Counted from the stretch's first letter, positions 12,741 to 24,422 are shown. The stretch is DNA of 64,000 bases from Microbacterium sp. AZCO (GCF_039614715.1 NZ_CP154857.1:992001-1056000); one strand, 5' to 3'. A program made the numbers and translations. The notes: generated from the letters alone by a model not told the origin.

Positions 12741-13718
12741 GTGTCGCTGACCGCCGACGTCAAAGCCGAGCTGACCGCCGTCCGCGACCCGCGACCCACC
12801 GCGCGCGTCGCCGAGCTGACGTCGCTGCTGCGGTTCTCGGGCGGTCTGCACTCCATCGCGAACCGCGTCGCCGTGGAGGCCGAGCTGGAGTCCGACATCC
12901 TCGCGCGCCGCGTCGCGCGCGACCTCGTGGAGATCTACGGCGTCCGCCCCGAGCTCGTGCACGTGCAGGGCTCGGGCGCCCGTTCGGGCAGCCACTACGC
13001 CGTGCGCGTCATCGAGGGCGGCGAGACGCTCGCGCGCCAGACGGGCCTCCTCGACCAGCGTCGCCGCCCCGTGCGCGGCCTGCCCAACAAGCTCACGACG
13101 GGATCGCGCCCCGACCTCGCCGCCGTGTGGCGAGGAGCCTTCCTGGCGTCCGGATCGCTCAGCGAGCCGGGGCGTTCGGCGGCGCTCGAGATCGCCTGCC
13201 CCTCCGGCGAGGCCGCGATGGCCCTCGTCGGAGCCGCCCACCGCCTGGGCATCGCCGCCAAGGCCCGCGAGGTCCGGGGGCTGCCCCGCGTCGTCGTGCG
13301 CGAGGCGGAGGCGATCCGGCAGGCCCTCGCCGCGATGGGCGCCGTGCGCGCCGCCACCGAGTGGGACCAGCTGCGCCAGCGCCGCGAGGTGCGCGCCGGC
13401 GTCAACCGGCTCGTGAACTTCGACGACGCCAACCTCCGCCGCTCCGCGCAGGCCGCCGTCGCCGCCTGCGCGCGGGTCGAGCGCGCGCTCGAGATCCTCG
13501 GTGACGAGGTGCCCGAGCACCTCAAGCAGGCGGGCGACCTCCGTCTCGCGCACCGCGACGCGAGCCTCGACGAGCTCGGCCATCACGCCGACCCGCCCCT
13601 CACGAAGGACGCCGTCGCGGGCCGCATCCGCCGCCTCCTCGCGATGGCCGACAAGAAGGCCGAAGTCGACGGCATCCCGGGCACCGAGGCGGCCGTTCCG
13701 GCGGGCGCAGCCGACTGA
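12741..13718 (+). CDS. whiA: DNA-binding regulator WhiA
   Basis: WhiA is a two-domain DNA-binding protein: an N-terminal LAGLIDADG homing-endonuclease-like fold without cutting activity and a C-terminal helix-turn-helix. In Streptomyces it controls sporulation septation with WhiB; in non-sporulating actinobacteria it is linked to growth and division. The 325-residue frame has the family features [37 protein letters not shown] text (here with V for I) and a C-terminal [20 protein letters not shown] helix-turn-helix. GTG 12741 has the RBS GAGGAG at 6-8 nt. The C-rich leader 12714-12730 is unusual but I see no defined element. A strong terminator follows. Confidence 0.95.
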   Translation: MSLTADVKAELTAVRDPRPTARVAELTSLLRFSGGLHSIANRVAVEAELESDILARRVARDLVEIYGVRPELVHVQGSGARSGSHYAVRVIEGGETLARQTGLLDQRRRPVRGLPNKLTTGSRPDLAAVWRGAFLASGSLSEPGRSAALEIACPSGEAAMALVGAAHRLGIAAKAREVRGLPRVVVREAEAIRQALAAMGAVRAATEWDQLRQRREVRAGVNRLVNFDDANLRRSAQAAVAACARVERALEILGDEVPEHLKQAGDLRLAHRDASLDELGHHADPPLTKDAVAGRIRRLLAMADKKAEVDGIPGTEAAVPAGAAD

Positions 13719-13723
13719 CGGAT

Positions 13724-13753
13724 GACGGGATGCCGACGCTTCGGCATCCCGTC
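13724..13753 (+). terminator. Hairpin terminator after whiA
   Basis: GACGGGATGCCGA and its perfect complement form a 13-bp stem closed by the 4-nt loop CGCT (13737-13740), 5 nt after the whiA stop. It separates the uvrC-rapZ-whiA block from sodA. Confidence 0.85.
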
Positions 13754-13878
13754 CGTTACGGGCTGTCACGCAGGGAAGCAAGCCCTCCGCCCGCGCGTTG
13801 CCCCTCACTAGGATGATCTGGTCACCCTCGCTGACGCCGGGGAATCTCCTGGCGCAGCGCCGACAGGAAGAAGAGGAT

Positions 13879-14505
13879 ATGGCGAAGTACACGCTGCCCG
13901 AACTGCCTTACGACTACGCCGCGCTCGAGCCGCACATCAGCGGCAAGATCATGGAGCTGCACCACAGCAAGCACCACCAGGCTTACGTGACGGGCGCGAA
14001 CACGGCCCTCGAGCAGCTCGCCGAGGCGCGCGAGAGCGGCAATCTGGCGAACGTCAACAAGCTCGAGAAGGACCTCGCGTTCAACCTCGGCGGCCACGTG
14101 AACCACTCGATCTTCTGGACGAACCTGTCGCCCGAGGGCGGCGGACAGCCCGAGGGCGAGCTCGCCGCGGCGATCGACGAGTTCTTCGGCGGCTTCGAGA
14201 AGTTCCAGGCGCACTTCACGGCCGCCGCCACCGGCATCCAGGGCTCCGGCTGGGCCGTGCTGAGCTGGGACCCGATCGGCGAGCAGCTCATCATCCAGCA
14301 GCTCTTCGACCAGCAGTCCAACACGGCGCAGGGCACGATCCCCGTCTTCCAGCTCGACATGTGGGAGCACGCCTTCTACCTGGACTACCTCAACGTCAAG
14401 GCCGACTACGTCAAGGCCGTGTGGAACATCGCGAACTGGCAGAACGTCGCGCAGCGCCTCGACGCCGCCCGCGAGAAGACCGCGGGCCTGCTGGTACTGT
14501 CATAG
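13879..14505 (+). CDS. sodA: Superoxide dismutase, Mn/Fe family
   Basis: Converts superoxide to hydrogen peroxide and oxygen. The 208-residue protein has all four metal ligands of the family: a His in the HHSKHHQAYV block (about H28), a His in GGHVNHSIFW (about 80), and the Asp and His of LDMWEHAFYLDY (about 170-174). The GGHVNHSIFW and IQGSGWAVL signatures favour manganese, but cambialistic use cannot be excluded. ATG 13879 is preceded by AGGAAGAAGAGGA; a TAGGAT at 13809-13814 is a plausible -10, giving a leader of about 60 nt. It is monocistronic, bracketed by hairpins. Confidence 0.95.
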   Translation: MAKYTLPELPYDYAALEPHISGKIMELHHSKHHQAYVTGANTALEQLAEARESGNLANVNKLEKDLAFNLGGHVNHSIFWTNLSPEGGGQPEGELAAAIDEFFGGFEKFQAHFTAAATGIQGSGWAVLSWDPIGEQLIIQQLFDQQSNTAQGTIPVFQLDMWEHAFYLDYLNVKADYVKAVWNIANWQNVAQRLDAAREKTAGLLVLS

Positions 14506-14515
14506 CAAGTGCGGC

Positions 14516-14542
14516 CGTCCCGGCGGGATCGCCGCCGGGACG
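14516..14542 (+). terminator. Hairpin terminator after sodA
   Basis: CGTCCCGGCGG and its complement CCGCCGGGACG form a perfect 11-bp stem with the 5-nt loop GATCG, 10 nt past the sodA stop. Confidence 0.85.
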
Positions 14543-14561
14543 CCGTTGTCCACTCGTCTGA

Positions 14562-15614
<1,053 letters not shown>

Positions 15615-15624
15615 TCGCATAATC

Positions 15625-16839
15625 ATGGCTCTGCGCACCCTCGACACGCTGGGTTCGCTGGCCGGCAAGCGCGTCATCGTCCGTGCTGACCTCAATGTGC
15701 CTCTCCAGGCCGGGGTCATCACGGACGATGGCCGTGTGCGGGCCACGCTCCCCACGCTGAACGCCCTCATCAACCAGGGCGCCCGCGTCATCGTCTGCTC
15801 GCACCTCGGTCGTCCCGACGGTGCTCCCGACCCCAAGTACAGCCTCGAGCCGGTCGCCCAGCGCCTGTCGGAGCTCCTCGGCAAGCCCGTCGCGTTCGCG
15901 CGCGACACCGTGGGCGAATCCGCCCACGAGGCCGCCGACGCCCTCCAGGACGGCGACGTCGCGGTCATCGAGAACCTGCGGTTCAACGCGGGCGAGACGG
16001 CGAAGGACGAGGCTGAGCGCCGCGCCTTCGCCGAGCAGCTGGCGGAGCTCGGCGACGTGCTCGTGTCGGACGGCTTCGGCGTCGTCCACCGCAAGCAGGC
16101 GTCGGTCTACGAGCTCGCGCAGATCCTTCCCTCGGCCGCCGGCTTCCTGATCGAGAAGGAGGTCGACGTCTCAGGCCGCCTGACCGAGAACCCCGAGCGC
16201 CCCTACGCCGTCGTCCTCGGCGGGTCGAAGGTCAGCGACAAGCTGGGCGTCATCGAGCACCTGCTGCCGCGCGTCGACAAGCTGCTCATCGGCGGCGGCA
16301 TGATGTTCACCTTCCTCAAGGCCGAAGGCCACGAGGTCGGCGCGAGCCTCCTCGAGGAGGACCAGCTCGATACCGTCCGCGGCTACATCGCGACGGCGAA
16401 GGAGCGCGGCGTCGAGCTCGTGCTCCCTGTCGACGCTGTCGTGGCGGCCTCCTTCTCGGCGGATGCCGAGCACGTCGTGGCACCCGCGTCGGCACTGGAG
16501 GACACGGCGTTCGGCGCTTCGGGGCTCGGTCTCGACATCGGGCCCGAGACGGCGGCGCAGTTCGCCGACGTCATCCGCAGCAGCACCACGGTCTTCTGGA
16601 ACGGACCGATGGGCGTCTTCGAGATGCCGGCGTTCGCGGCCGGCACGAAGGCGGTCGCGCAGGCCCTCACCGAGGCCCGCGGTCTCACCGTCGTCGGCGG
16701 CGGAGACTCCGCCGCGGCCGTCCGTCAGCTCGGCTTCGCCGACGACCAGTTCGGCCACATCTCGACGGGCGGCGGCGCCAGCCTCGAGTTCCTCGAGGGC
16801 AAGAAGCTCCCCGGACTGGAGGTCCTCGGATGGCAGTGA
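15625..16839 (+). CDS. pgk: Phosphoglycerate kinase
   Basis: Transfers the acyl phosphate of 1,3-bisphosphoglycerate to ADP. The 404-residue product has the N-domain RADLNVPL, the HLGRPDG substrate loop, the hinge region GGSKVSDK and the nucleotide-binding [10 protein letters not shown] and [12 protein letters not shown] 15625 is the first start giving the conserved N-terminus. The last 10 nt overlap the start of tpiA, so translation of the two is probably coupled. Confidence 0.97.
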   Translation: MALRTLDTLGSLAGKRVIVRADLNVPLQAGVITDDGRVRATLPTLNALINQGARVIVCSHLGRPDGAPDPKYSLEPVAQRLSELLGKPVAFARDTVGESAHEAADALQDGDVAVIENLRFNAGETAKDEAERRAFAEQLAELGDVLVSDGFGVVHRKQASVYELAQILPSAAGFLIEKEVDVSGRLTENPERPYAVVLGGSKVSDKLGVIEHLLPRVDKLLIGGGMMFTFLKAEGHEVGASLLEEDQLDTVRGYIATAKERGVELVLPVDAVVAASFSADAEHVVAPASALEDTAFGASGLGLDIGPETAAQFADVIRSSTTVFWNGPMGVFEMPAFAAGTKAVAQALTEARGLTVVGGGDSAAAVRQLGFADDQFGHISTGGGASLEFLEGKKLPGLEVLGWQ

Positions 16840-17639
16840 ACCTTCGACCGGCTCAGGGGCCGCGTCTCCCGCTCATCGCGGGCAACTGGAAGATGAACCT
16901 CGACCACCTGCAGGCTGTCGCGTTCGTGCAGAAGCTGCACTGGACGCTCAAGGACGCCAAGCACGAGGACGGCTCGGTCGAGGTCGCGGTCTTCCCGCCC
17001 TTCACCGATCTGCGCACGGTGCAGACGCTCCTCGACGCCGACAAGATCCCGTTCGCCCTCGGCGCGCAGGACGTGTCGGCGCAGGACTCGGGCGCGTACA
17101 CGGGTGAGATCTCGGGAGCGTTCCTCGCGAAGCTCGACGCCCGGTACGTGATCATCGGCCACTCCGAGCGCCGGCAGTACCACGCCGAGACCGACGAGGT
17201 CGTGGCGGGCAAGGTGCAGGCCGCCCTGCGCCACGGGCTCGTGCCGGTGATCTGCGTGGGAGAGACGCTGGAGCAGCGCGAGGAGTCGGGGCCGACTGCG
17301 GTCTCCGTCGAGCAGCTGGAGGCTGCGCTGGCGGGTGTGCCCGCCGACGCAGACTTCGTCGTCGCCTACGAGCCCGTCTGGGCCATCGGCACCGGTCAGG
17401 TCGCCTCGCCCGAGCAGGCGCAGGAGGTGTGTGGGAAGCTGCGCGAGGTCATCGCCGAGAAGCTGGGACAGGATGCCGCCTCCCGCACGCGCGTGCTCTA
17501 CGGCGGCTCGGTGAAGTCGGGCAACATCGCGAGCTTCATGCGCGAGCCCGACGTCGACGGAGCCCTCGTGGGCGGTGCGAGCCTCGTGGTCGACGAATTC
17601 GCCGCGATCGTCCGCTACCAGAAGCACGTCGGAGTCTGA
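16830..17639 (+). CDS. tpiA: Triose-phosphate isomerase
   Basis: Interconverts dihydroxyacetone phosphate and glyceraldehyde 3-phosphate. The 269-residue protein has the catalytic Lys in AGNWKMN (K21), His in [10 protein letters not shown] (about 109) and Glu in [11 protein letters not shown] (about 180), plus the phosphate loop [10 protein letters not shown]. The ATG at 16830 lies inside the 3' end of pgk. The N-terminus is a few residues longer than usual before the first beta-strand. Confidence 0.97.
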   Translation: MAVNLRPAQGPRLPLIAGNWKMNLDHLQAVAFVQKLHWTLKDAKHEDGSVEVAVFPPFTDLRTVQTLLDADKIPFALGAQDVSAQDSGAYTGEISGAFLAKLDARYVIIGHSERRQYHAETDEVVAGKVQAALRHGLVPVICVGETLEQREESGPTAVSVEQLEAALAGVPADADFVVAYEPVWAIGTGQVASPEQAQEVCGKLREVIAEKLGQDAASRTRVLYGGSVKSGNIASFMREPDVDGALVGGASLVVDEFAAIVRYQKHVGV

Positions 17640-17649
17640 CCCGGCCCGG

Positions 17650-17655
17650 TATACT
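17650..17655 (+). promoter_or_regulatory. Probable -10 element for secG-rbpA
   Basis: TATACT, one of the best -10 matches in the window, 80 nt before the secG GTG and 11 nt after the tpiA stop. It suggests that secG-rbpA have their own promoter in addition to readthrough from the glycolytic genes. Confidence 0.5.
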
Positions 17656-17734
17656 CGTCCTTTGTGCGACCGGAAGGCCGCACCTCCATGCTCGTGCGGT
17701 CCATGAGAGATCGCAGCGAAAGGCTTCAACGACA

Positions 17735-17983
17735 GTGCAGATCCTCGAGTTCGTCCTGCAGGTGCTCCTCGGCATCACGAGTCTCCTGCTGACCCTTCTG
17801 ATCCTGCTCCACAAGGGTCGCGGCGGTGGCCTCTCCGACATGTTCGGCGGCGGGCTCACGTCCGCCCTCGGCTCGTCGGGCCTCGCGGAGCGCAACCTCA
17901 ACCGGTTCACGGTGATCCTCGCCCTCGCGTGGTTCATCTCCATCGTGGCCCTCGGCCTCATCACGAAGTTCCAGGGCATCTGA
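17735..17983 (+). CDS. secG: Preprotein translocase subunit SecG
   Basis: Small integral membrane subunit of the SecYEG channel. The 82-residue product has two hydrophobic segments (about 5-25 and 58-77) separated by a polar loop with the family signature KGRGGGLSDMFGGG. GTG 17735 gives the usual N-terminus. Its stop overlaps the rbpA start (ATGA at 17982-17985 region), so the two genes are translationally coupled. Confidence 0.95.
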   Translation: MQILEFVLQVLLGITSLLLTLLILLHKGRGGGLSDMFGGGLTSALGSSGLAERNLNRFTVILALAWFISIVALGLITKFQGI

Positions 17984-18339
17984 TGGCGACCGGAGGCAAC
18001 GCGATCCGCGGCACGCGCGTCGGCGCAGGCCCCATGGGGGAGCAGGACCACGGCTTCCACGCCGAGCGCATCTCGATCTCGTACTGGGACGCCCTCGGCA
18101 ACGAGACGGTGCGCTACTTCGCGGCGGGCATCCCCGACGAGGAGATCCCCGACGTCATCGACTCGCCGCACTCGGGTCTTCCCGCGGGCCGCGACAAGGA
18201 GAACCCGCCGGCGGTCGCCAAGACCGAACCGTACAAGACGCACCTCGCGTACGTGAAGGAGCGCCGCACCGAGGAAGAGGCCGAGGCCCTTCTCGACGAC
18301 GCCCTCACTCAGCTGCGTCAGCGTCGCGGCGAGAGCTGA
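17983..18339 (+). CDS. rbpA: RNA polymerase-binding protein RbpA
   Basis: Actinobacterial sigma-A partner that stabilises open complexes; it binds the sigma-2 region of the housekeeping sigma factor. The 118-residue product begins with the RbpA tail GNAIRGTRVGAGPMGE and ends with the helical KERRTEEEAEALLDDALTQL sigma-interaction domain. The core has no cysteines, so it lacks the zinc site described for some Streptomyces RbpA proteins. ATG 17983 overlaps the secG TGA. A strong bidirectional terminator follows. Confidence 0.95.
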   Translation: MATGGNAIRGTRVGAGPMGEQDHGFHAERISISYWDALGNETVRYFAAGIPDEEIPDVIDSPHSGLPAGRDKENPPAVAKTEPYKTHLAYVKERRTEEEAEALLDDALTQLRQRRGES

Positions 18340-18351
18340 GAGACAGACGAA

Positions 18352-18383
18352 AAGAAGGGCCGCCCGAGAGGGCGGCCCTTCTT
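18352..18383. terminator. Bidirectional terminator between rbpA and pgl
   Basis: A 14-bp stem (AAGAAGGGCCGCCC with its complement) and a GAGA tetraloop lie between convergent genes. Flanking A-rich and T-rich ends on the two sides make it functional in both directions. Confidence 0.9.
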
Positions 18384-18396
18384 CGTGTGTCCTGTG

Positions 18397-19182
18397 TCAG
18401 TACTCGCCGGTGATGAGCTCGTGCGGCACCTGTGAGGCGGCGGCTTCGTCGACGAAGAAGATCGTCCGACGACGGCCCTTGGCGCCCGCTGCCGGCACGC
18501 TGTGGTAGCTCGCACCCGCGAGCGCGAGGCCGAGCGCCGACGCCTTGTCGGTGCCCGACAGCACGAGCCAGACGCGCTGCGACGCGTTGATGACCGGACG
18601 CGTCATGGTGACGCGCTCGGGCGGCGGCTTGGGCGAGTCGCGCACGGGAAGCACCGCCCTCTCGGTCACCCGGATCTCGGGCCGGTCGGGGAAGAGCGAC
18701 GCGATGTGCGCGTCGGGCCCGACGCCGAGGAAGCAGATGTCGAACGACGGCCACGCCTCGGCTCCGCCCTCGGGTCCGAACCGCGCGAGCTCTGCCGCGT
18801 ACGCCGCGGCAGCGGCATCCAGATCGATCCCGTCGTCGCTCGCCGCGATCGCGTGGATGTTGGCACCGGGGAGGTCGAGGGTGTCGAGGAGGGCCTCGCG
18901 TGCCTGCTTCTCGTTGCGATCGGCGTCGGCGCGGGGCACGAAGCGCTCGTCGCTCCACCAGAAGTGGACGCGCGACCAGTCGACCTTGCCGAGACGCGGG
19001 TGGCGCGCGGCGGCGGCGAGCACGGCCGAGCCCATCGATCCGCCCGTGAGCGAGACGTGGGCGTCACGCCCTTCCTCGGTGATCTTGGCGAGTCGGTTGA
19101 GGAGCCGAGCGGCCACCGAATCCGCGAGCGTCGCGGGATCGGGGCTGATCACGACCCGCTTCTCGCTCCAGAACTCAGCCAT
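18397..19182 (-). CDS. pgl: 6-phosphogluconolactonase
   Basis: Hydrolyses 6-phosphogluconolactone, the second step of the oxidative pentose-phosphate pathway. The 261-residue protein belongs to the DevB/SOL family, with SLTGGSMGSAVL, WWSDERFVP and the FLGVGPDAHIASLFP signature in order. It is the last gene of the minus-strand operon; its start overlaps the opcA stop by 8 nt. Confidence 0.95.
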   Translation of the reverse strand: MAEFWSEKRVVISPDPATLADSVAARLLNRLAKITEEGRDAHVSLTGGSMGSAVLAAAARHPRLGKVDWSRVHFWWSDERFVPRADADRNEKQAREALLDTLDLPGANIHAIAASDDGIDLDAAAAAYAAELARFGPEGGAEAWPSFDICFLGVGPDAHIASLFPDRPEIRVTERAVLPVRDSPKPPPERVTMTRPVINASQRVWLVLSGTDKASALGLALAGASYHSVPAAGAKGRRRTIFFVDEAAASQVPHELITGEY

Positions 19183-20125
19183 TCGTCTCCTGCGACACGG
19201 GCGGCCCCACGAGCTGCCATCCCTCGGTGATCACTCGACCATACAGGAGGTCGGGATCGAGCCTGCGGAGCTCCTCGGCGAGACATTCCCGCAGCGTGCG
19301 GCGGGGGAGGACCAGGTCGTGTTCGGGCTGACCGGGCTGGCTCAGGCACGCGATGGCGGGCGAGGAGCGCTCGAGCACGATCTCGCCGCTCTCGCGCACG
19401 AGCCGCACCGACTTGATGCCGTCGTGCCATTCGTCGGGCTCGAGATAGCGCCAGTCGACCGGGACGTCCAGCATGAGACGCAGCCACGCGGCGAGGAGCG
19501 CCGTCGACGGCGAGCTGCTCGCGCCCCGCACCTCGACCGCCGTGATCGTCTCGTACGGCGGCTGGTCGAGCACCGCCGCGAGCTGCTCGCGCCAGTGCGT
19601 CAGACGCGTCCAGGCGAGGTCGGTGTCGCCCGGCGCGTGGTTGTCGCCGAGGTGCGCGAGACGCAGCTTCTCGTACGGGCGGGTCGAGGCATCCGTGATC
19701 CGTCGCTGGGCGATCCGGCCGAGCGGCGATGCGGAAGGGACGGCGGGCGGGTTGTCGGGCCACCAGACGACGACGGGCGCGTCGGGGAGCAGGAGCCCCG
19801 TCACGAGGCTCTCCGTGTTGGATGCCGCCGGCCCGTAGGCCTGCAGCACGACGACCTCGCTCGCGCCGGCGTCGCCGCCCACGCGGATCTGGGCGTCGAG
19901 GCGCGGCTCCGCCTCGCGGTCGCCGAACATCAGCACGATGACGCGCATGGGATGCTCGCGCGACGCGTCGTTGGCGGCCTCGATGGCCTCCTCCTCGGCG
20001 CCGTGCCGCGTGGCGATGACGAGCGTCAGCACGCGGCCCAGCGCGACGGCGCCGCCCTCCTCGCGCACGTCGATGAGCGCGCGCGAGATCTTGCTGACGG
20101 TGGTGTCGGGGAGTTCGATGATCAC
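19175..20125 (-). CDS. opcA: Glucose-6-phosphate dehydrogenase assembly protein OpcA
   Basis: OpcA is required for activity or assembly of G6PDH in cyanobacteria and actinobacteria. The 316-residue frame starting at GTG 20125 begins with IELPDTTVSKISRAL, as in the family, and contains VWWPDNPP and the SSPSTALLAAWLRLML region. This GTG overlaps the zwf TGA by 4 nt (GTGA); the longer in-frame extension lies inside zwf and is unlikely. Tight coupling to zwf and pgl fits its role as a zwf partner. Confidence 0.95.
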   Translation of the reverse strand: MIIELPDTTVSKISRALIDVREEGGAVALGRVLTLVIATRHGAEEEAIEAANDASREHPMRVIVLMFGDREAEPRLDAQIRVGGDAGASEVVVLQAYGPAASNTESLVTGLLLPDAPVVVWWPDNPPAVPSASPLGRIAQRRITDASTRPYEKLRLAHLGDNHAPGDTDLAWTRLTHWREQLAAVLDQPPYETITAVEVRGASSSPSTALLAAWLRLMLDVPVDWRYLEPDEWHDGIKSVRLVRESGEIVLERSSPAIACLSQPGQPEHDLVLPRRTLRECLAEELRRLDPDLLYGRVITEGWQLVGPPVSQETNG

Positions 20126-21672
20126 GGCCGCCTCCAGGTTCGTCCGTCGCGGGCCAGGAGTTCGTCGGCGGATGCCGGACCCCACGAGCCGGGGGAGTAC
20201 TGGTCGAGCGGGCCGCCCTGCTTCGCCCAGAACTTCTCGAACGGGTCGAGGATCTTCCAGGACAGCTCGACCTCCTCGTGCCGCGGGAAGAGCGGCGGGT
20301 CGCCCAGCAGGACGTCGAGGATGAGACGCTCATAGGCCTCGGGGCTCGCCTCCGTGAAGGCGTGGCCGTAGCCGAAGTCCATCGTCACGTCGCGCACCTG
20401 CGATCCCGCGCCCGGCACCTTCGAGCCGAAGCGCAGCGTCACGCCCTCATCGGGCTGCACGCGGATGACGAGCGCGTTCTGGCCGAGCTCCGACGTCTGG
20501 CTGCGCGAGAACAGGTGCTGCGGCGCGCGCTTGAAGACGACCGCGATCTCGGTGACGCGGCGGCCGAGGCGCTTGCCCGTCCTGAGGTAGAACGGCACGC
20601 CCGCCCACCGGCGTGTGTTGATCTCGAGCTTGAGGGCCGCGTAGGTCTCGGTCGTGGAGTCGGGTGCCATGCCGTCCTCCTCGAGGAAGCCGAGCACCTT
20701 CTCGCCGCCCTGCCAGCCGCCCGCGTACTGTCCGCGCGCGGCGGCGAGCGAGAGGTCCTCGGGCACCGTGACGGCGGCGAGCACCTTCTCCTTCTCGGCC
20801 CGGAGGTCAGCCGCGTTGAAGGTGATGGGCTCCTCCATGGCCGTCAGGGCCATGAGCTGCAGGAGGTGGTTCTGGATGACGTCGCGCGCCGCGCCGACGC
20901 CGTCGTAGTAGCCCGCTCGCCCGCCCACGCCGATGTCCTCGGCCATCGTGATCTGTACGTGGTCGACGTAGTTGCGGTTCCAGATCGGCTCGTACAGCTC
21001 GTTCGCGAAGCGCAGCGCCAGGATGTTCTGGACCGTCTCCTTGCCGAGGTAGTGGTCGATGCGGAAGATCGAGTCGGTCGGGAACGTCGAGCGGAGCACG
21101 TCGTTCAGCGCGCGCGCCGACTCGAGGTCGTGGCCGAACGGCTTCTCGATGACGACGCGGCGCCAGCGGTCGGGCTGGTCGGCCGTGTCGTCGACGAGGC
21201 CCGACGACTTCAGCTGCGCGGCCACCTCGGCGAACGCCTTCGGCGGGATCGACAGGTAGTAGGCGTGGTTGCCCATCGTGCCGCGCTCGACGTCGAGCTT
21301 CTCGACCGTCTCGCGCAGGCGACGGAACGCCTCGGGGTCGTCGAACGTGCCCGACACGAAGCGGATGCCCTGGAGCAGCTGCTTCCACGTCTCTTCGCGG
21401 TACTCCGTCCGCGCGTGCTTCTTGACCGCCTCGTGCACGACTTCGGCGAAGTCCTGGTCCTCCCAGTCGCGGCGTGCGAAGCCGACGAGCGCGAAGCCCG
21501 GGGGCAGCAGACCGCGGTTGGCGAGGTCGTACACGGCGGGCATGAGCTTCTTGCGGGAGAGGTCTCCCGTCACGCCGAAGATGACGAGCGCGCTCGGACC
21601 GGCGATGCGGTTGAGGCGGCGGTCGTCGGGGTCGCGCAGGGGGTTGTGCCCGCGCGAGATCTCCTCAGTCAT
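20122..21672 (-). CDS. zwf: Glucose-6-phosphate 1-dehydrogenase
   Basis: Oxidises glucose 6-phosphate with NADP, the entry to the oxidative pentose-phosphate pathway. The 516-residue protein has the coenzyme motif GVTGDLSRKK (33-42), EKPFGHD (176-182) and the substrate-binding RIDHYLGKE (204-212). pgi lies 12 nt upstream and opcA overlaps downstream, so the genes form one transcription unit. Confidence 0.97.
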   Translation of the reverse strand: MTEEISRGHNPLRDPDDRRLNRIAGPSALVIFGVTGDLSRKKLMPAVYDLANRGLLPPGFALVGFARRDWEDQDFAEVVHEAVKKHARTEYREETWKQLLQGIRFVSGTFDDPEAFRRLRETVEKLDVERGTMGNHAYYLSIPPKAFAEVAAQLKSSGLVDDTADQPDRWRRVVIEKPFGHDLESARALNDVLRSTFPTDSIFRIDHYLGKETVQNILALRFANELYEPIWNRNYVDHVQITMAEDIGVGGRAGYYDGVGAARDVIQNHLLQLMALTAMEEPITFNAADLRAEKEKVLAAVTVPEDLSLAAARGQYAGGWQGGEKVLGFLEEDGMAPDSTTETYAALKLEINTRRWAGVPFYLRTGKRLGRRVTEIAVVFKRAPQHLFSRSQTSELGQNALVIRVQPDEGVTLRFGSKVPGAGSQVRDVTMDFGYGHAFTEASPEAYERLILDVLLGDPPLFPRHEEVELSWKILDPFEKFWAKQGGPLDQYSPGSWGPASADELLARDGRTWRRP

Positions 21673-21684
21673 CGGATGGTGCTC

Positions 21685-23307
21685 CTACTGGGCGGCCTCG
21701 AAGAGCGCGAGCACCTCGGGCTGGGGGTCGGTGAGGGTGATGGTGACGACGGGGCGGCCGTGGCCCTTCGAGAGGACCGACGCGTCGCCCGCGGCCTGAG
21801 CCTCGATGAGCTGGCCGAAGGTGAACGGGCGTCCGGGGATCTCGAGGTCCACGTCGGTGCGCTCGAGGATCTGCAGGAACACTCCGTTGGCGGGGCCGCC
21901 CTTGTGGTACTGCCCCGTCGAGTGGAGGAACCGCGGTCCCCACCCGAACGTCGTCGGACGGCCCGAGTCGGCCGCGATGAGCTCGCGCAGCCCCTCCAGG
22001 TGCGGCAGCTCGAGCCGGTCGACGTAGGCCTGGATCGCGACGTAGCCGTCCTCCGGCACCTGCGCCCAGAGCGCGTCGAGCACGCCCGCGACCGTGCCCG
22101 ACACGGCGAGGGCCGGGTCGGAGACGCGCACCTCGACGCCGTCGACCGCGAAGGCCGGGGCGGACGGCTCGGGACGCGCGTCCAGGAGCCCACGGGCCGC
22201 CGCCTTGGCGGACTCGACGTCGGGCTGGTCGAAGGGGTTGATCCCCAGCATCCGTCCCGCGATCGCCGTGGCGTACTCCCAGACGATGAACTGTCCGCCC
22301 AGCGATCCGCTCACGAGGATCTCGCCCTCGTGACGCTCCCGGAAGTGGAACTCGTTCGCCTCGTCCACGAACCGCACGATCTGCAGGTCGGCGGGCTTCG
22401 CCTCGATCTCGGGCGACACGGGGAGGAGGACGACGGGCAGGATGCCGGTGCCCTCCTTGCCGGTCGACTCCGCCACGAGCTGCTCGATCCAGTCGGGCAG
22501 GCCCACGATGTGGGTGCCGTCGGTGACCAGGCCGAGCTTGTCGCGGCGCGGGTCACCGCCGGCGATCGCCGCGGCCAGGACGAGCGCCGGGTTGTCGGGG
22601 CTGTCGATCGCGACCTCGAGCAGCGAGGCCTCCGCCTCGTCGAGCAGCTCGGTGAGGTCGGCGCCGGCCAGCCCCGACGGCACGAGCCCGAAGGCCGTGA
22701 GTGCCGAGTAGCGGCCGCCGACGGTCGGGTCGGCGTTGAAGACGCGGTAGCCCTCCGCGCGCGCCGACTCGTCGAGCGGCGAGCCCGGGTCGGTCACGAC
22801 GACGATGCGCTCCACCGGGTCGATGCCGAGGTCGCGCCAGGCGGCCTCGAACGCGCGCTTCGCCGAGTCGGTCTCGACCGTGGAGCCCGACTTCGACGAG
22901 ACGACGAGCGCCGTCTGGGACAGGCCGCCGCTTTCGGAGTCCCCGTCGATCGCGGCGAGCACCTGGCCCGGTGCCGTCGAGTCGAGGATGACGAGCGGCA
23001 CGCCCGCGGTCTGCGCGATGACCTCGGGGGCGAGCGACGAGCCACCCATCCCCGCGAGGACGATGCGCGTGACGCCCTTGGACCGCAGCTCGTCGCGGAG
23101 CGCGACGATCTCGGGGACGAGCGGGCGCGAGACGCTGACCGCCTCGACCCATCCGAGGCGCTTGGATGCCTCGTCCTCCGCGGCCTCACCCCAGAGGGTG
23201 GGGTCGCCGGCGGTGACGCCCGACGCGACGAGGTCGGCGACGAGACCGGGCAGCGTCTGGTCGACGACCGACTTGACGTGCCCGGTCAGGTGGAGCTGGA
23301 AGCTCAC
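21685..23307 (-). CDS. pgi: Glucose-6-phosphate isomerase
   Basis: Interconverts glucose 6-phosphate and fructose 6-phosphate. The 540-residue product carries [20 protein letters not shown] (phosphate binding) and the [10 protein letters not shown] and [15 protein letters not shown] regions. GTG 23307 overlaps the tal stop (GTGA) and gives an N-terminus [13 protein letters not shown]; a much longer in-frame extension lies entirely inside tal. Sequence style resembles the bacterial PGI form often found next to tal in actinobacteria. Confidence 0.95.
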   Translation of the reverse strand: MSFQLHLTGHVKSVVDQTLPGLVADLVASGVTAGDPTLWGEAAEDEASKRLGWVEAVSVSRPLVPEIVALRDELRSKGVTRIVLAGMGGSSLAPEVIAQTAGVPLVILDSTAPGQVLAAIDGDSESGGLSQTALVVSSKSGSTVETDSAKRAFEAAWRDLGIDPVERIVVVTDPGSPLDESARAEGYRVFNADPTVGGRYSALTAFGLVPSGLAGADLTELLDEAEASLLEVAIDSPDNPALVLAAAIAGGDPRRDKLGLVTDGTHIVGLPDWIEQLVAESTGKEGTGILPVVLLPVSPEIEAKPADLQIVRFVDEANEFHFRERHEGEILVSGSLGGQFIVWEYATAIAGRMLGINPFDQPDVESAKAAARGLLDARPEPSAPAFAVDGVEVRVSDPALAVSGTVAGVLDALWAQVPEDGYVAIQAYVDRLELPHLEGLRELIAADSGRPTTFGWGPRFLHSTGQYHKGGPANGVFLQILERTDVDLEIPGRPFTFGQLIEAQAAGDASVLSKGHGRPVVTITLTDPQPEVLALFEAAQ

Positions 23308-24422
23308 CGGGCGGCCTCCGGAGCCGCTGCGAGCGCCGCGGTGACGGTGTCCTTGAGCTCGTGCCACGAGACGATGAACTTCTCGACGCCCTCGTCCTCG
23401 AGCACCTGGGTGACGTCGGCGAAGTCGACGCCGACGGAGGCGAGCTGGTCGAACACGCCGTGCGCGTCGGCGTAGTTGCCCGTGACGGTGTCGCCCTGGA
23501 TCTCGCCGTGGTCGAACGTCGCCTCGAGCGTCTTCTCCGGCATCGTGTTGACGGTGCCGGGCGCGACGAGCTCGGTGACGTAGAGGGTGTCGGGCAGCGA
23601 CGGGTCCTTCACGCCGGTCGAGGCCCACAGCGGCCGCTGCACGTTGGCGCCGGCATCCGTCAGCGCCTTGGCGCGGTCGGTGGCGAACTCCTTCTCGTAC
23701 AGCTCGTAGGCCAGGCGCGCGTTCGCGACGCCGGCCTTCGACTTGAGCGCCTCGGCCTCGGGCGTGCCGATGGCGGCGAGGCGCTTGTCGACCTCGGTGT
23801 CCACGCGCGAGACGAAGAACGACGCGACGGAGTGGATCGTCGAGAGGTCGTGGCCCGCGGCCTTGGCCTGCTCGAGGCCCGCGAGGTAGGCCTCGATGAC
23901 CTCGGCGTAGCGCTCCAGGCTGAAGATGAGCGTGACGTTGACGCTGATGCCCTCGGCGATGACAGCCGTGATCGCGGGCAGGCCGGCCTTCGTCGCGGGG
24001 ATCTTGATGTGGACGTTCGGACGGTCGACCGTCTTCCACAGCTCCTTCGCCTGCGCGACCGTCGCGTCGGTGTCGTGGGCGAGGTCGGGGGAGACCTCGA
24101 TCGACACGCGGCCGTCGACGCCGTTCGTGGCGTCGTAGACGGGGCGGAAGACGTCGGCCGCGTCGCGCACGTCGTCGGTCGTGACCTGGAAGATCGCGTC
24201 GTCGGTCGACGAGCCCTTCGAGGCGAGGTCGGCGACCTGCGACTCGTACGCGTGGCCCTTCGACAGCGCGGTGGCGAAGATCGTCGGGTTCGTCGTGACG
24301 CCGGTCACGTTGCGGTTCGCGATCAGGTCGGCGAGGTTGCCCGTCGTGATCCGCTCACGGGACAGGTCGTCGAGCCAGATGCTCACGCCCTCGGCGGTCA
24401 GCTTCTCGGTGGGAGTGCTCAT
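23304..24422 (-). CDS. tal: Transaldolase
   Basis: Transfers a dihydroxyacetone unit between sugar phosphates. The 372-residue protein is the long actinobacterial class; the Schiff-base lysine is K140 in [10 protein letters not shown], and GVTTNPTIF (41-49) is the N-terminal substrate loop. It begins 12 nt after tkt and overlaps pgi by 4 nt. Confidence 0.96.
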   Translation of the reverse strand: MSTPTEKLTAEGVSIWLDDLSRERITTGNLADLIANRNVTGVTTNPTIFATALSKGHAYESQVADLASKGSSTDDAIFQVTTDDVRDAADVFRPVYDATNGVDGRVSIEVSPDLAHDTDATVAQAKELWKTVDRPNVHIKIPATKAGLPAITAVIAEGISVNVTLIFSLERYAEVIEAYLAGLEQAKAAGHDLSTIHSVASFFVSRVDTEVDKRLAAIGTPEAEALKSKAGVANARLAYELYEKEFATDRAKALTDAGANVQRPLWASTGVKDPSLPDTLYVTELVAPGTVNTMPEKTLEATFDHGEIQGDTVTGNYADAHGVFDQLASVGVDFADVTQVLEDEGVEKFIVSWHELKDTVTAALAAAPEAAR